A stretch of 29,871 nt of DNA from a virus. Both the position numbers and the translations under genes were made by a program. The stretch is from the IMG/VR virus record IMGVR_UViG_3300027985_000271, positions 1 to 29,871 of that record; one strand, 5' to 3'. Every line of letters begins with the position of its first letter. Position 1 is the first letter of the stretch. This document shows, one piece after another, positions 13,517 through 20,210 of the stretch. Under the pieces are notes generated by a model. That model did no database searches, had not been told where the DNA came from, and was given only the letters and a program-made list of their open reading frames with translations.

Positions 13517-14150
13517 AGGCCAGCCCGCAACGCAGAGCACTGGTCCGCAGACTGCCCCCGTGCAGACTCCTGCAGAACAGGGCCAACAGCAACCCGCAGC
13601 AGATCAGGCACCTGCCGCCCAGCCGGATACCCAAGCCGCACCGGCCGAAGGGGAACAGGGCGAAGCCAAGCAGGCGGAAGGCAAACCGCAAGGCGCGCCG
13701 GAGAAGTACGAATTCGCAACTCCTGACGGAATGCAGTTTGACGACGCGGTCGTCGGCGCGTTCAGCGAAGTGGCCAAGGATTTGAACCTGAGCCAAGAGG
13801 CCGCGCAAAAGATCCTCGATAAAGTGGGGCCGGTAATGGCCGCCCAACAAAACGAGGCCTTACAAGCCGCCAGTGCCGAATGGGCCGAAGCGTCGAAGAC
13901 CGATAAAGAATTCGGCGGCGACAAGCTCAACGAGAATTTGGCGGTAGCCAAAAAGGCTATGGATCAGTTTGCGTCGCCCGAATTGCGCGCGCTGCTCAAT
14001 GAGTCTGCCCTTGGGAACAATCCGGAGGTTATCCGCATGTTCTACAGGGTGGGCAAGGCAATCAGTGAAGATGGCTTTGTCGTCGGCGGAAATGCGAAGA
14101 ATGCTGAGCTCTCCGCTGCGCAACGCATGTACCCAGGTATGAACCCGTAA
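13473..14150 (+). CDS. Capsid scaffold protein
   Basis: A 225-residue protein: the first about 75 residues are low-complexity Gln/Pro/Ala/Glu-rich. Then comes a YEFATPDGMQFDDAVVGAFSEVAKDLNLSQ segment typical of phage scaffolds, helices with Gln/Ala (KVGPVMAAQQNEALQ), a WAEASKTDKEFGGDKL region and a C-terminal capsid-binding helix. The position directly before the major capsid gene and the helical acidic composition support the call. GAGGAAA lies before ATG 13473; ATG 13488 is an alternative start. Confidence 0.85.
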   Translation: MENTLMTEQAATPTEGQPATQSTGPQTAPVQTPAEQGQQQPAADQAPAAQPDTQAAPAEGEQGEAKQAEGKPQGAPEKYEFATPDGMQFDDAVVGAFSEVAKDLNLSQEAAQKILDKVGPVMAAQQNEALQAASAEWAEASKTDKEFGGDKLNENLAVAKKAMDQFASPELRALLNESALGNNPEVIRMFYRVGKAISEDGFVVGGNAKNAELSAAQRMYPGMNP

Positions 14151-14162
14151 GGAGTGTAAAAC

Positions 14163-15182
14163 ATGGCAACTTTGTCCACCGGTCAATTGACCCTTGCGGA
14201 CTGGTCCAAGCGCATCGGCCCAGACGGCAAGATCGACCCCATCGCGGAGCTGCTGTCGCAGACCAACGAGATCCTTGAGGACGTTGTTTTCAAGGAAGCG
14301 AACCAGCCCACCAGCCACGTCGTCGCCGTGCGCACCGGTTTGCCCGCCGTCTACTGGCGCGCGTACAACCAGGGCGTGCCGTCCAGCAAGTCCACCACGG
14401 CCCAAGTCACCGAGCCTTGCGCGATGCTGGAAGCCCGCTCCCATATCGACGCCAAGCTGCTGGAACTCAACGGTAACTCGGCCCAGTTCCGTCTGTCCGA
14501 AGAATCCGCCTTTATCGAAGCGATGAACCAGGAAATGACCGGCAAGCTGTTTAACGGCAACGTCGGCGCAGACCTGAAAACTTTCTCCGGCCTGGCTACC
14601 CGTTACAGCTCCACCACGGCGGGCAACGGCAGCAACGTGATCCTGGCGGGCGGCACCGGCTCCGATAACGCGTCCATCTATTTGGTCGTGTGGGGTGAGC
14701 AAACCGTGTTCTGCCCATTCCCGAAAGGCTCCCGCGCCGGTCTGCGCTCCCGCGACTTGGGCGAAGAATCCGTACAGGATGCCAGCGGCAACTGGTACCA
14801 GGCTGCGCGCTCCCTGTTCCAGTGGGATACGGGCCTCGTAGTCAAAGACTGGCGCTACGTCGTGCGCATCGCGAATATCGACGTGTCTGACTGGGTTGGC
14901 GTAACCGGCACGCAGGCTACCACCGCCGCCACCAACGTCATCAAGTTGATGATGCGCGCCATCGCTCGCATCCCGAACTTCTCCATGGGTCGCGCTGCGT
15001 TCTACTGCAACCGCTCCATTCAGGAAGGCCTGATGATCCAGGCGCTGGAAAAGAGCCAGAACGCGCTGTCAGTGCAAGAAGCGCTGTCGCAATTCGGTCA
15101 GAAGATGAACCAACTGACCTTCATGGGCATCCCTGTGCGTGGCGTTGACCAGCTCGGTATTGCCGAAACCCTGGTATCCTAA
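14163..15182 (+). CDS. Major capsid protein, Bbp17 type (HK97 fold)
   Basis: A 339-residue protein with a start typical of BPP-1-like major capsid proteins (LTLADWSKRIGPDGKIDPIAE), then PTSHVVAVRTGLPAVYWRAYNQG, the FNGNVG region, GEQTVFCPFPKGS, WDTGLVVKDWRYVVRIANID and a C-terminal FMGIPVRGVDQL. The length is close to Bbp17. The family adopts an HK97-type fold and builds a T=7 shell stabilised by the cement protein encoded next. AAGGAG precedes the start. Codon use is GC-biased and Ile is mostly ATC, as expected for a highly expressed gene. Confidence 0.93.
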   Translation: MATLSTGQLTLADWSKRIGPDGKIDPIAELLSQTNEILEDVVFKEANQPTSHVVAVRTGLPAVYWRAYNQGVPSSKSTTAQVTEPCAMLEARSHIDAKLLELNGNSAQFRLSEESAFIEAMNQEMTGKLFNGNVGADLKTFSGLATRYSSTTAGNGSNVILAGGTGSDNASIYLVVWGEQTVFCPFPKGSRAGLRSRDLGEESVQDASGNWYQAARSLFQWDTGLVVKDWRYVVRIANIDVSDWVGVTGTQATTAATNVIKLMMRAIARIPNFSMGRAAFYCNRSIQEGLMIQALEKSQNALSVQEALSQFGQKMNQLTFMGIPVRGVDQLGIAETLVS

Positions 15183-15194
15183 GGAGGATTAGCC

Positions 15195-15647
15195 ATGTTG
15201 CTTGACGCTTTGCTGCAACTGTCGAATGCTCAGGCGGTGACTACCACCGCCGTTTCGACCAACACCATTGATCTGTCGCAGAATCGCGACCTGGGTCCGG
15301 GCGAAAACCTGCACGCGGTCATTGACGTGGACACCACGGCAACCGCTGCCGGCGCTGCCACTGTGACGTTCCAGATCATCAGCTCCGCTTCGGCTGCGCT
15401 GACGAGTCCGACCGTGCTGTCGCAGACCGATGCGATCCCGATTGCGAACCTGACCGCGGGGCGCAAACCGATTGTTATCGACCTGAGCCCCGCGGTACTG
15501 AATGCGCAGCCTATCGGCCAGCGTTATCTGGGCCTGCAATACACCATCGGCACCGGGCCATTAACCGCCGGCGCGTTTACCGCGTACCTCAGCAACTCCG
15601 AGGCCACGGTTAACGCGAACTACCCATCAGGGTTCACCGTCTACTAA
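15195..15647 (+). CDS. Capsid cement protein, Bbp16 type
   Basis: A 150-residue beta-rich protein starting MLLDALLQLSNAQAVTTTAVSTNTIDL, with repeated Thr/Ala/Val strands (AATVTFQIISSA), ANLTAGRKPIVIDL and YLGLQYTIGTGPLTAGAFTAYL. This matches the Bbp16 family, which clamps capsid two-fold contacts in BPP-1. It is encoded directly after the major capsid gene with a perfect AAGGAGG (15181-15187) overlapping that gene's stop. Confidence 0.88.
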   Translation: MLLDALLQLSNAQAVTTTAVSTNTIDLSQNRDLGPGENLHAVIDVDTTATAAGAATVTFQIISSASAALTSPTVLSQTDAIPIANLTAGRKPIVIDLSPAVLNAQPIGQRYLGLQYTIGTGPLTAGAFTAYLSNSEATVNANYPSGFTVY

Positions 15648-15657
15648 GGAGCGATAG

Positions 15658-15843
15658 ATGCCACGTTATATTGCGCTGCGTGACACCTGGCTGTCCCACG
15701 AGTGCCGGCTGGTCAAGGAAGGCCACGAGTTTACCACCGAGTTCCCTGAGGGGATGAAACTCAGCGGCAATCTGCAGCTGGTGGAAGACGAAAAGCCGGC
15801 GGCCAAGGGTAAGAAGGGCCCAGCGCCCGACGACTTGGTGTAA
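15658..15843 (+). CDS. Small structural protein, 61 aa
   Basis: A 61-residue protein: ALRDTWLSHECRLVKEGHEFTT forms a short beta pair, followed by a Lys/Ala-rich tail (KPAAKGKKGPAPDDL). Small proteins of this type follow the cement gene in BPP-1-like genomes; the function is not established. Its stop lies 31 bp before the terminator, so it closes the capsid transcription unit. Start ATG 15658 behind AAGGAG. Confidence 0.65.
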   Translation: MPRYIALRDTWLSHECRLVKEGHEFTTEFPEGMKLSGNLQLVEDEKPAAKGKKGPAPDDLV

Positions 15844-15873
15844 AGGGTCCGCCCTGCACCGCGAGAGAATCAC

Positions 15874-15899
15874 AGGGGGCCTTGCGCCCCCTTTGTTTT
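15874..15899 (+). terminator. Rho-independent terminator after the capsid genes
   Basis: AGGGGGC (15874-15880) pairs with GCCCCCT (15886-15892) around a 5-nt loop, followed by TTTGTTTT. A strong intrinsic terminator separating capsid and tail genes. Confidence 0.85.
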
Positions 15900-15906
15900 A
15901 AAGGGG
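15888..15906 (+). promoter_or_regulatory. Alternative hairpin competing with the terminator
   Basis: CCCCTTT (15888-15894) pairs with AAAGGGG (15900-15906) around GTTTT. It uses the 3' arm of the terminator, so both cannot form. AAAGGGG is also the ribosome-binding-site region of the adaptor gene at 15914. Confidence 0.5.
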
Positions 15907-15913
15907 ATCTGCA

Positions 15914-16585
15914 ATGGCTTCTGATATTGATTTGTGCAACATCGCGCTGTCGCATCTGGGCGACGTCGCTACCGTGGCTAGTATTGACCCGCCCGAAGGC
16001 TCCGCGCAGGCCGAGCACTGCGCCCGCTTCTATCCGCTAGCCCGCGATACGCTACTCGAGGCGCACCCTTGGTCCTTCGCCACCCGGCGCATATTATTGG
16101 CCGAGCTGTCCAACCCTTGGCCGCAATGGGCGCACGCCTACGCACGGCCGGCGGATTGCCTGAAGGTATTGGCGGTGATGCCAAAGGACTCCATGGACGA
16201 CTACCAGACCGCAGCGCGTTATCCGTACCCGGCGGAGCAGTTGTCCCCCGGCGCGTTGTATTCGGCAGATGTGCCGCAGCCATATACGTGTGAAGTAAAC
16301 GGTGATGGCGCTGCGGTGATCTACAGCAATCAAGAGGATGCCATGCTGCGCTATATCGCCCTGGTAACCGACACTACCCGGTATTCATACGCGTTCAACA
16401 TGGCGCTTACGTGGTCGCTAGCCAGCATGCTGGCGGGGCCTATCATCAAGGGCGACGTCGGGCGCGCGGAAGCGCAGCGCTGTGCGCAGTTCGCCCAGCA
16501 GTGGTTGCTCAAGGCGATGGCGCTGGATGCGCAGCAACAACAGATTGATTTGACGCATAGCGTCGGCTGGATTGCGGGGCGTTAA
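15914..16585 (+). CDS. Tail tubular protein A-like adaptor (head-tail connector)
   Basis: A 223-residue helical protein. It starts with DIDLCNIALSHLG, then AEHCARFYPLARDTLLEAHPWSFATRR, a signature of the T7 gp11-type adaptor in podoviruses. PRPADCLKVL-like wording follows (YARPADCLKVLAV), and EDAMLRYIALVTD near the C-terminal helices. Twelve copies would form the ring between portal and nozzle. The nozzle gene starts 2 bp behind it. Confidence 0.88.
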   Translation: MASDIDLCNIALSHLGDVATVASIDPPEGSAQAEHCARFYPLARDTLLEAHPWSFATRRILLAELSNPWPQWAHAYARPADCLKVLAVMPKDSMDDYQTAARYPYPAEQLSPGALYSADVPQPYTCEVNGDGAAVIYSNQEDAMLRYIALVTDTTRYSYAFNMALTWSLASMLAGPIIKGDVGRAEAQRCAQFAQQWLLKAMALDAQQQQIDLTHSVGWIAGR

Positions 16586-16587
16586 CC

Positions 16588-18642
16588 ATGGCTAATACCA
16601 GAATTTTAAACAGGTCATTCGCCGGGGGCGAGATATCGCCAGAAATGTTTGGCCGCATCGATGATGTGAAATTCGCCACTGGCGTCGCGCTGATGCGCAA
16701 TTTCATCGCGCTACCCCATGGCCCTGCTGCCAACCGCCCCGGATTCCAGTTTGTGCGCGAGGTTAAGGACTCCACCAAGAAGGTGCGCTTGATTCCTTTC
16801 ACGTTTAGCGCGTCGCAAACCTTCATCATCGAAATGGGCCCCGGTTATTTCCGGTTTCACACCCAGGGCGGAACTGTGATGAATGGGGCTGTGCCTTATG
16901 AAGTGGCGACGCCATACTTTGAAGCAGATCTTTTCGATATCCATTATGTGCAATCGGCGGATGTTGTCACGTTGGTACATCCCAACTATCCGCCAAAAGA
17001 ACTGCGGCGATTGGGGGCTACCAATTGGACCTTGGTAGATATCAGCTTTGCCGCGACCATATCCCCGCCTGATAGCGTCGGCGTGGCGGCGGCCAACGTC
17101 CCTAGCGGCAGTCTCTACGATTATTCGTACGTAGTCACCACGGTAGTGGATAACCCGCCGCAGGAATCGGTTAAGTCCACCACGGTAAGTATCCAGAACA
17201 ATCTGTTTACCACAGGAGCCATTAACCGAGTTACATGGGACGCCGTAGCTGGCGCTTCGCGGTATAACGTTTATAAGTATAGCGGGGGGTTATTTGGGTA
17301 TATCGGGCAGACAGATACCCTGCAGTTTGTCGACGATAATATCGCGGCGGACGTAAGCAAAACTCCGCCGATTTACGACACGACGCTCGGGTCTGCGTCC
17401 AACTATCCGGCGGCGGTGAGCTATTTCGAGCAGCGCCGTTGTTTTGGGGGCACGATAAATCGGCCGCAAAATCTGTGGATGACGAAATCAGGCACCGAAA
17501 GCGATCTGTCATATTCTCTGCCGACGCAGGCCGACGACCGCATATCCGTGCGCGTTGCCTCTCGCGAAGTCAACACCATCCGGCACTTGGTACCGCTTGG
17601 CAGCTTGATCGCGCTCACCGAGTCCGCAGAATGGCGGGTTACGTCCGGCAATGCGGATGCCATTACCCCGACCAGCATCAGCGTGCGGCCTCAGTCATAC
17701 ATCGGGGCAAACAATGCGCAACCGCTGCTGGTGAATAACAATATTCTGTATGCCGCAGCGCGCGGGGGCCACGTCCGAGAAATGGCATATAACGACAGCG
17801 CTGGCGGGTACATAACCGGGGATTTGTCGCTGCGGTCACCACATCTGTTTGACAACCTCAACATCACCGATATGGCCTACGCCAAGGCGCCGCAACCGGT
17901 GTGCTGGTTCACGTCCACCAGCGGCAAGTTACTTGGGTTTACCTACGTGCCAGAGCAGCAGGTCGGAGCGTGGCACCAGCACGACACGTTTAGCGGCGTG
18001 TTTGAATCATGCGCCGTGGTTGCGGAGGGCAACGAGGATGTGCTTTATGTTTTAGTGCGGCGCAACCTAGGGGGCCAAACAAAGCGCTACGTAGAGCGCA
18101 TGGCTTCCCGCCAATTCCTGAACCAGAGCAACGCATTTTTTGTAGATAGCGGCTTGACGTATTCCGGCGCTCCTGTTTCCACCATATCGGGGCTGGGGCA
18201 CTTGGAAGGGCAGATCCTGAATATCCTTGCTGACGGCGCAGTGCACCCGCCGCGTCAGGTTGTAGGCGGTAGTATCACGCTAGACGAGCCCGCCGGTATC
18301 GTCCATGCGGGACTACCCATTGTGGCGGATATTGAAACGCTGCCGGTAGCCGCAGGCGTCGATAGCGGGTACGCGCAGGGCCGCGCGAAGAATGTCAACA
18401 AGGTGTGGCTGCGCGTATATCGCAGTTCAGGGATTTTTGTCGGGCCTTCAGTAGACCACTTGACCGAGGCCAAGCAGCGCACGATAGAGGACTATGGCCG
18501 GCCGCCGGCGCTCAAGAGCGATGAGCTCGAGATAATGCTAACTCCGACATGGGGCCAGAGCGGACAGGTATTCGTGCGACAGGCGGATCCATTACCCCTC
18601 ACGCTGGTATCGATGACCATGGAAGTCGCGCTAGGCGCATAA
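16588..18642 (+). CDS. Tail nozzle protein (tail tubular protein B-like)
   Basis: A 684-residue protein starting with TRILNRSFAGGEISPEMFGR, GVALMRNFIALPHGPAANRPG and RLIPFTFS, the typical start of BPP-1-like nozzle or stabiliser proteins that replace T7 gp12 functionally. It is beta-rich throughout, with FEQRRCFGGT, a WRVTSG segment, a central WHQHDT and a TPTWGQSGQVFVRQADPLPLTL end. Six copies would form the tail tip below the adaptor. Its stop codon overlaps the T tract of a minus-strand terminator. Confidence 0.87.
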   Translation: MANTRILNRSFAGGEISPEMFGRIDDVKFATGVALMRNFIALPHGPAANRPGFQFVREVKDSTKKVRLIPFTFSASQTFIIEMGPGYFRFHTQGGTVMNGAVPYEVATPYFEADLFDIHYVQSADVVTLVHPNYPPKELRRLGATNWTLVDISFAATISPPDSVGVAAANVPSGSLYDYSYVVTTVVDNPPQESVKSTTVSIQNNLFTTGAINRVTWDAVAGASRYNVYKYSGGLFGYIGQTDTLQFVDDNIAADVSKTPPIYDTTLGSASNYPAAVSYFEQRRCFGGTINRPQNLWMTKSGTESDLSYSLPTQADDRISVRVASREVNTIRHLVPLGSLIALTESAEWRVTSGNADAITPTSISVRPQSYIGANNAQPLLVNNNILYAAARGGHVREMAYNDSAGGYITGDLSLRSPHLFDNLNITDMAYAKAPQPVCWFTSTSGKLLGFTYVPEQQVGAWHQHDTFSGVFESCAVVAEGNEDVLYVLVRRNLGGQTKRYVERMASRQFLNQSNAFFVDSGLTYSGAPVSTISGLGHLEGQILNILADGAVHPPRQVVGGSITLDEPAGIVHAGLPIVADIETLPVAAGVDSGYAQGRAKNVNKVWLRVYRSSGIFVGPSVDHLTEAKQRTIEDYGRPPALKSDELEIMLTPTWGQSGQVFVRQADPLPLTLVSMTMEVALGA

Positions 18643-18666
18643 AAAGAAGGCCCCGAGTAGGGGCCT
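18641..18666 (-). terminator. Minus-strand intrinsic terminator
   Basis: Read on the minus strand, AGGCCCC (18666-18660) pairs with GGGGCCT (18654-18648) around TACTC and is followed by TCTTTTT (18647-18641). On the plus strand no T tract follows, so the element is oriented to end minus-strand transcription. Confidence 0.75.
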
Positions 18667-18798
18667 AAACGTTGGGGCAACACTGAGCAAAGTAACGCGG
18701 GAATAAGTCGTGGCGAAGCTGAATCTATTCGGAATAGGCCCACTCAGCTAGGCCCTTGCAGCACCACCGCTCAAAAGCGGCTATGATTCCTTATTAAC

Positions 18799-18969
18799 CA
18801 CAACTGCGGATTGCTTTCGGCGGGGGTACTACGCGCCAAACGATTGCATCTCTCCGGCTAGGTTCGCGACCCTACACCGTACCCCTGCTCTCGCTTCTTA
18901 CTGACCGTTTGCCCGTTGCGCTACGGCGAATCAGTGGCTGTACGCCCCCCGAAAGCAATCCCAGTTGTG
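18799..18969 (-). repeat. Large stem-loop domain 1 with conserved closing stem
   Basis: CACAACTG (18799-18806) pairs with CAGTTGTG (18962-18969). A bulged C18807 follows. GGATTGCTTTCGG pairs with 18949-18961, then GGGG and GTAC pair with 18945-18948 and 18940-18943 after single bulges. The stem totals about 29 bp. The outer 15 pairs and the bulge position are the same as in domain 2. Confidence 0.8.
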
Positions 18970-19044
18970 TGCTCCTTGTTTCGCTAGGAGCAACAGCGCC
19001 ACATCTATCTTTTTTGAGTTGTGTTGAAGTGCGGGCCGAACTTT

Positions 19045-19164
19045 CACAACTGTGGATTGCACTGCCTCTTTGCGCTATTGCGTAGCCTCTAGCGATTATA
19101 GCCGGCCGCAACATATGCGACAGCCATATCCATTCGAAGTTGTACCAATGCAATCCCAGTTGTG
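19045..19164 (-). repeat. Large stem-loop domain 2 with the same closing stem
   Basis: CACAACTG (19045-19052) pairs with CAGTTGTG (19157-19164). T19053 is bulged. GGATTGC (19054-19060) pairs with GCAATCC (19150-19156), followed by A-T, one mismatch and two pairs. The loop sequences of domains 1 and 2 are unrelated by eye, so only the closing stem is shared. Confidence 0.8.
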
Positions 19165-19220
19165 CTATCAGCCACGCTTCCCAGCGTTGCCAATAACTGG
19201 CCGTCTGTTCCGGCTGCCAA
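19089..19220 (-). CDS. Possible 43-aa ORF behind an extended Shine-Dalgarno, low confidence
   Basis: On the minus strand a TTG at 19220 opens 43 codons ending in TAG. The product is mildly hydrophobic (GQLLATLGSV, MDMAVAYVAAGY). Ten bases upstream of it lies AGGAGG inside AGGAGGTGATC (19236-19226), an 11-base perfect complement to the 3' end of 16S rRNA. The frame overlaps the 3' arm of domain 2, so either the peptide or the RNA structure, not both at once, would be used. No homology recognised. Confidence 0.25.
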   Translation of the reverse strand: MAAGTDGQLLATLGSVADSTTGIALVQLRMDMAVAYVAAGYNR

Positions 19221-19391
19221 GATAAGATCACCTCCTATCTGCCCTTGTCGGGGGAATTTGTTGTGGCGGCCGGAGCTGATCCCGGTATACGTGTTTCACT
19301 CTTCTTCCGGCGATTCGCCGTGTAGACCAGAAGTGTGCGACGATGGACTGGTCGCCATTGCGCATCAGCCTGCGCGTTCACCACAAGGCAA

Positions 19392-19420
19392 ACTGTAGCG
19401 GAGTCATTTCGCGATTGCAA
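19392..19420 (-). promoter_or_regulatory. Minus-strand sigma70-like promoter
   Basis: On the minus strand TTGCAA (19420-19415) and TACAGT (19397-19392) are 17 bp apart, each matching the consensus at 4 of 6 positions. The predicted start is near 19385, just upstream of the first stem-loops and just past the end of the 45-aa gene. Confidence 0.45.
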
Positions 19421-19422
19421 TA

Positions 19423-19560
19423 TTATTTTTTATCTTTTCGCTTTTTCTCTCGGCGCGCCACGTCGAGCGCGATGGCGATGGCCTGCTTGCTGGGGTAGCC
19501 TTCCTTTTCGAGTTTGGCGATATTATGGCCGACGTTTTTCTTTCCTTTGGCTAATGGCAT
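19423..19560 (-). CDS. 45-aa basic phage protein on the minus strand
   Basis: A 45-codon ORF, the only convincing minus-strand gene in the window. The product starts MPLAKGKKNVGHNIAKLEKEG and continues YPSKQAIAIALDVARREK, ending in a Lys-rich tail. The wording K-G-K ... NIxKLxKEGYPxKQAxAIAL is familiar from small DUF6496-like phage proteins. AGAGGA lies about 8 nt before its ATG. The function is unknown; the basic helix could bind nucleic acid, for instance the structured RNA encoded directly downstream on the same strand. Confidence 0.75.
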   Translation of the reverse strand: MPLAKGKKNVGHNIAKLEKEGYPSKQAIAIALDVARREKKRKDKK

Positions 19561-19614
19561 GGTGTGGTCCTCTGTTGATGCACACCACAGCCTATACACA
19601 CTTTATCCTGTTTG

Positions 19615-19626
19615 AGTGCACACAAG
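19615..19626 (+). repeat. Boundary box AGTGCACACAAG, copy 3
   Basis: Differs from the other two copies only in its last base. It lies 12 bp before the start of the ejection-protein gene at 19638 and about 55 bp upstream of the divergent minus-strand gene, so it could serve either direction. A related AGTACACTCAA occurs at 28419-28429 before the tailspike gene. Confidence 0.65.
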
Positions 19627-19637
19627 AGGATCAACCC

Positions 19638-20207
19638 ATGGCCGCCTATCTCCCTATGGCGTCGCTGGGTATGCAAGCCACAGGCGCCGCCATGGGCACT
19701 GTCGGCAGCTACTACAGCGCAAAAACACAGCAACAGAATCTCAAAACACAAGCCGCTATCGCCGACACCAACGCGCAGATCGCCGAGCTTGGCGCCCAGT
19801 CTGCCCTGGCGCAAGGCGCCAAGGAAGAACAGCGTAGCCGGCTACAGACCACAGCGCTTAAGAAATCGCAGCGGGTCGCCCTGGCCGCCAACGGCGTCGA
19901 CCTCGGCGTCGGCAGCGCAGCCGAGCTCCTGACGTCGACGGACTTGATGGGTGATATCGACGCCAATACCATCAGGGCCAACGCCATGCGCAGCGCATGG
20001 GGATACCGCACTCAGGCCACTAACTACCAGAACCAAGCCGCGATGAACCGCGCCACAGCCGGCGCGATCAGTCCGGTGGGTGGTGCCGTGGGCACCTTGT
20101 TGGGCAGCGCCGGGTCTGTGGCCCAAAACTGGTACCAGTTCAATCAGGCGGGCGCCCAAGGCTTTGGCCAGAAGGCAACGCAGGCACCAACAGGATCATG
20201 GTGGTGA
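19638..20207 (+). CDS. Small internal virion (ejection) protein, T7 gp14-like
   Basis: A 189-residue helical protein. It has an Ala/Gly-rich hydrophobic N-terminus (MASLGMQATGAAMGTVGSYY), a Gln/Ala coiled middle, then KKSQRVALAANGVDLGVGSA, DLMGDIDANTIRANAMRSAWG and YQNQAAMNRATAGA. This is the pattern of podovirus virion core proteins related in role to T7 gp14, which forms the outer-membrane pore during ejection. ATG 19638 follows AGAGGA; the upstream frame extension runs through the minus-strand gene and is not used. It heads a three-gene ejection set. Confidence 0.8.
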   Translation: MAAYLPMASLGMQATGAAMGTVGSYYSAKTQQQNLKTQAAIADTNAQIAELGAQSALAQGAKEEQRSRLQTTALKKSQRVALAANGVDLGVGSAAELLTSTDLMGDIDANTIRANAMRSAWGYRTQATNYQNQAAMNRATAGAISPVGGAVGTLLGSAGSVAQNWYQFNQAGAQGFGQKATQAPTGSWW

Positions 20208-20210
20208 TTT

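Larger units (their letters stand above)
18641..19385 (-). ncRNA. Large structured non-coding RNA candidate, about 745 nt
   Basis: This stretch has no convincing gene on either strand but is dense in stem-loops. Reading the minus strand 5' to 3': GACCAG/CTGGTC (19352-19326), CGGC/GCCG, GCCG/CGGC, and ACGCT-GGGA-AGCGT, a GNRA tetraloop hairpin. Then come two large domains closed by the same 15-bp stem (19164-19045 and 18969-18799) with subhairpins inside (ATATG/CATAT, ACTGA/TCAGT, CCGT/ACGG), TGCTCCT/AGGAGCA between them, and CCGCT/AGCGG and AGCTGA/TCAGCT before the terminator. A promoter-like pair lies upstream and a strong terminator downstream. Size and phage setting recall ornate RNAs such as GOLLD or ROOL, but I cannot assign a class. 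Confidence 0.5.

Noticed and set aside
18822-18895. tRNA-like look of GGGGTAC ... GGTTCGCGACC ... GTACCCC
   Set aside because: The ends pair, but the T arm does not form a 5-bp stem with a 7-nt loop, no anticodon arm fits, and the segment is better explained as part of stem-loop domain 1.
18799-19164. Integron attC sites or paired MITEs
   Set aside because: The ends carry GTTGTG rather than the GTTRRRY core, no unpaired spacer separates boxes, no integron integrase is present, and no target-site duplications flank the units. RNA domains fit better, though attC-like behaviour of the bulge was noted.
18872-19231. A 119-codon minus-strand ORF in the large non-coding gap
   Set aside because: Its GTG start abuts the Shine-Dalgarno with no spacing, it runs through both large stem-loops, and the product looks random (Ser/Arg/Gln/Trp-rich without domain pattern).
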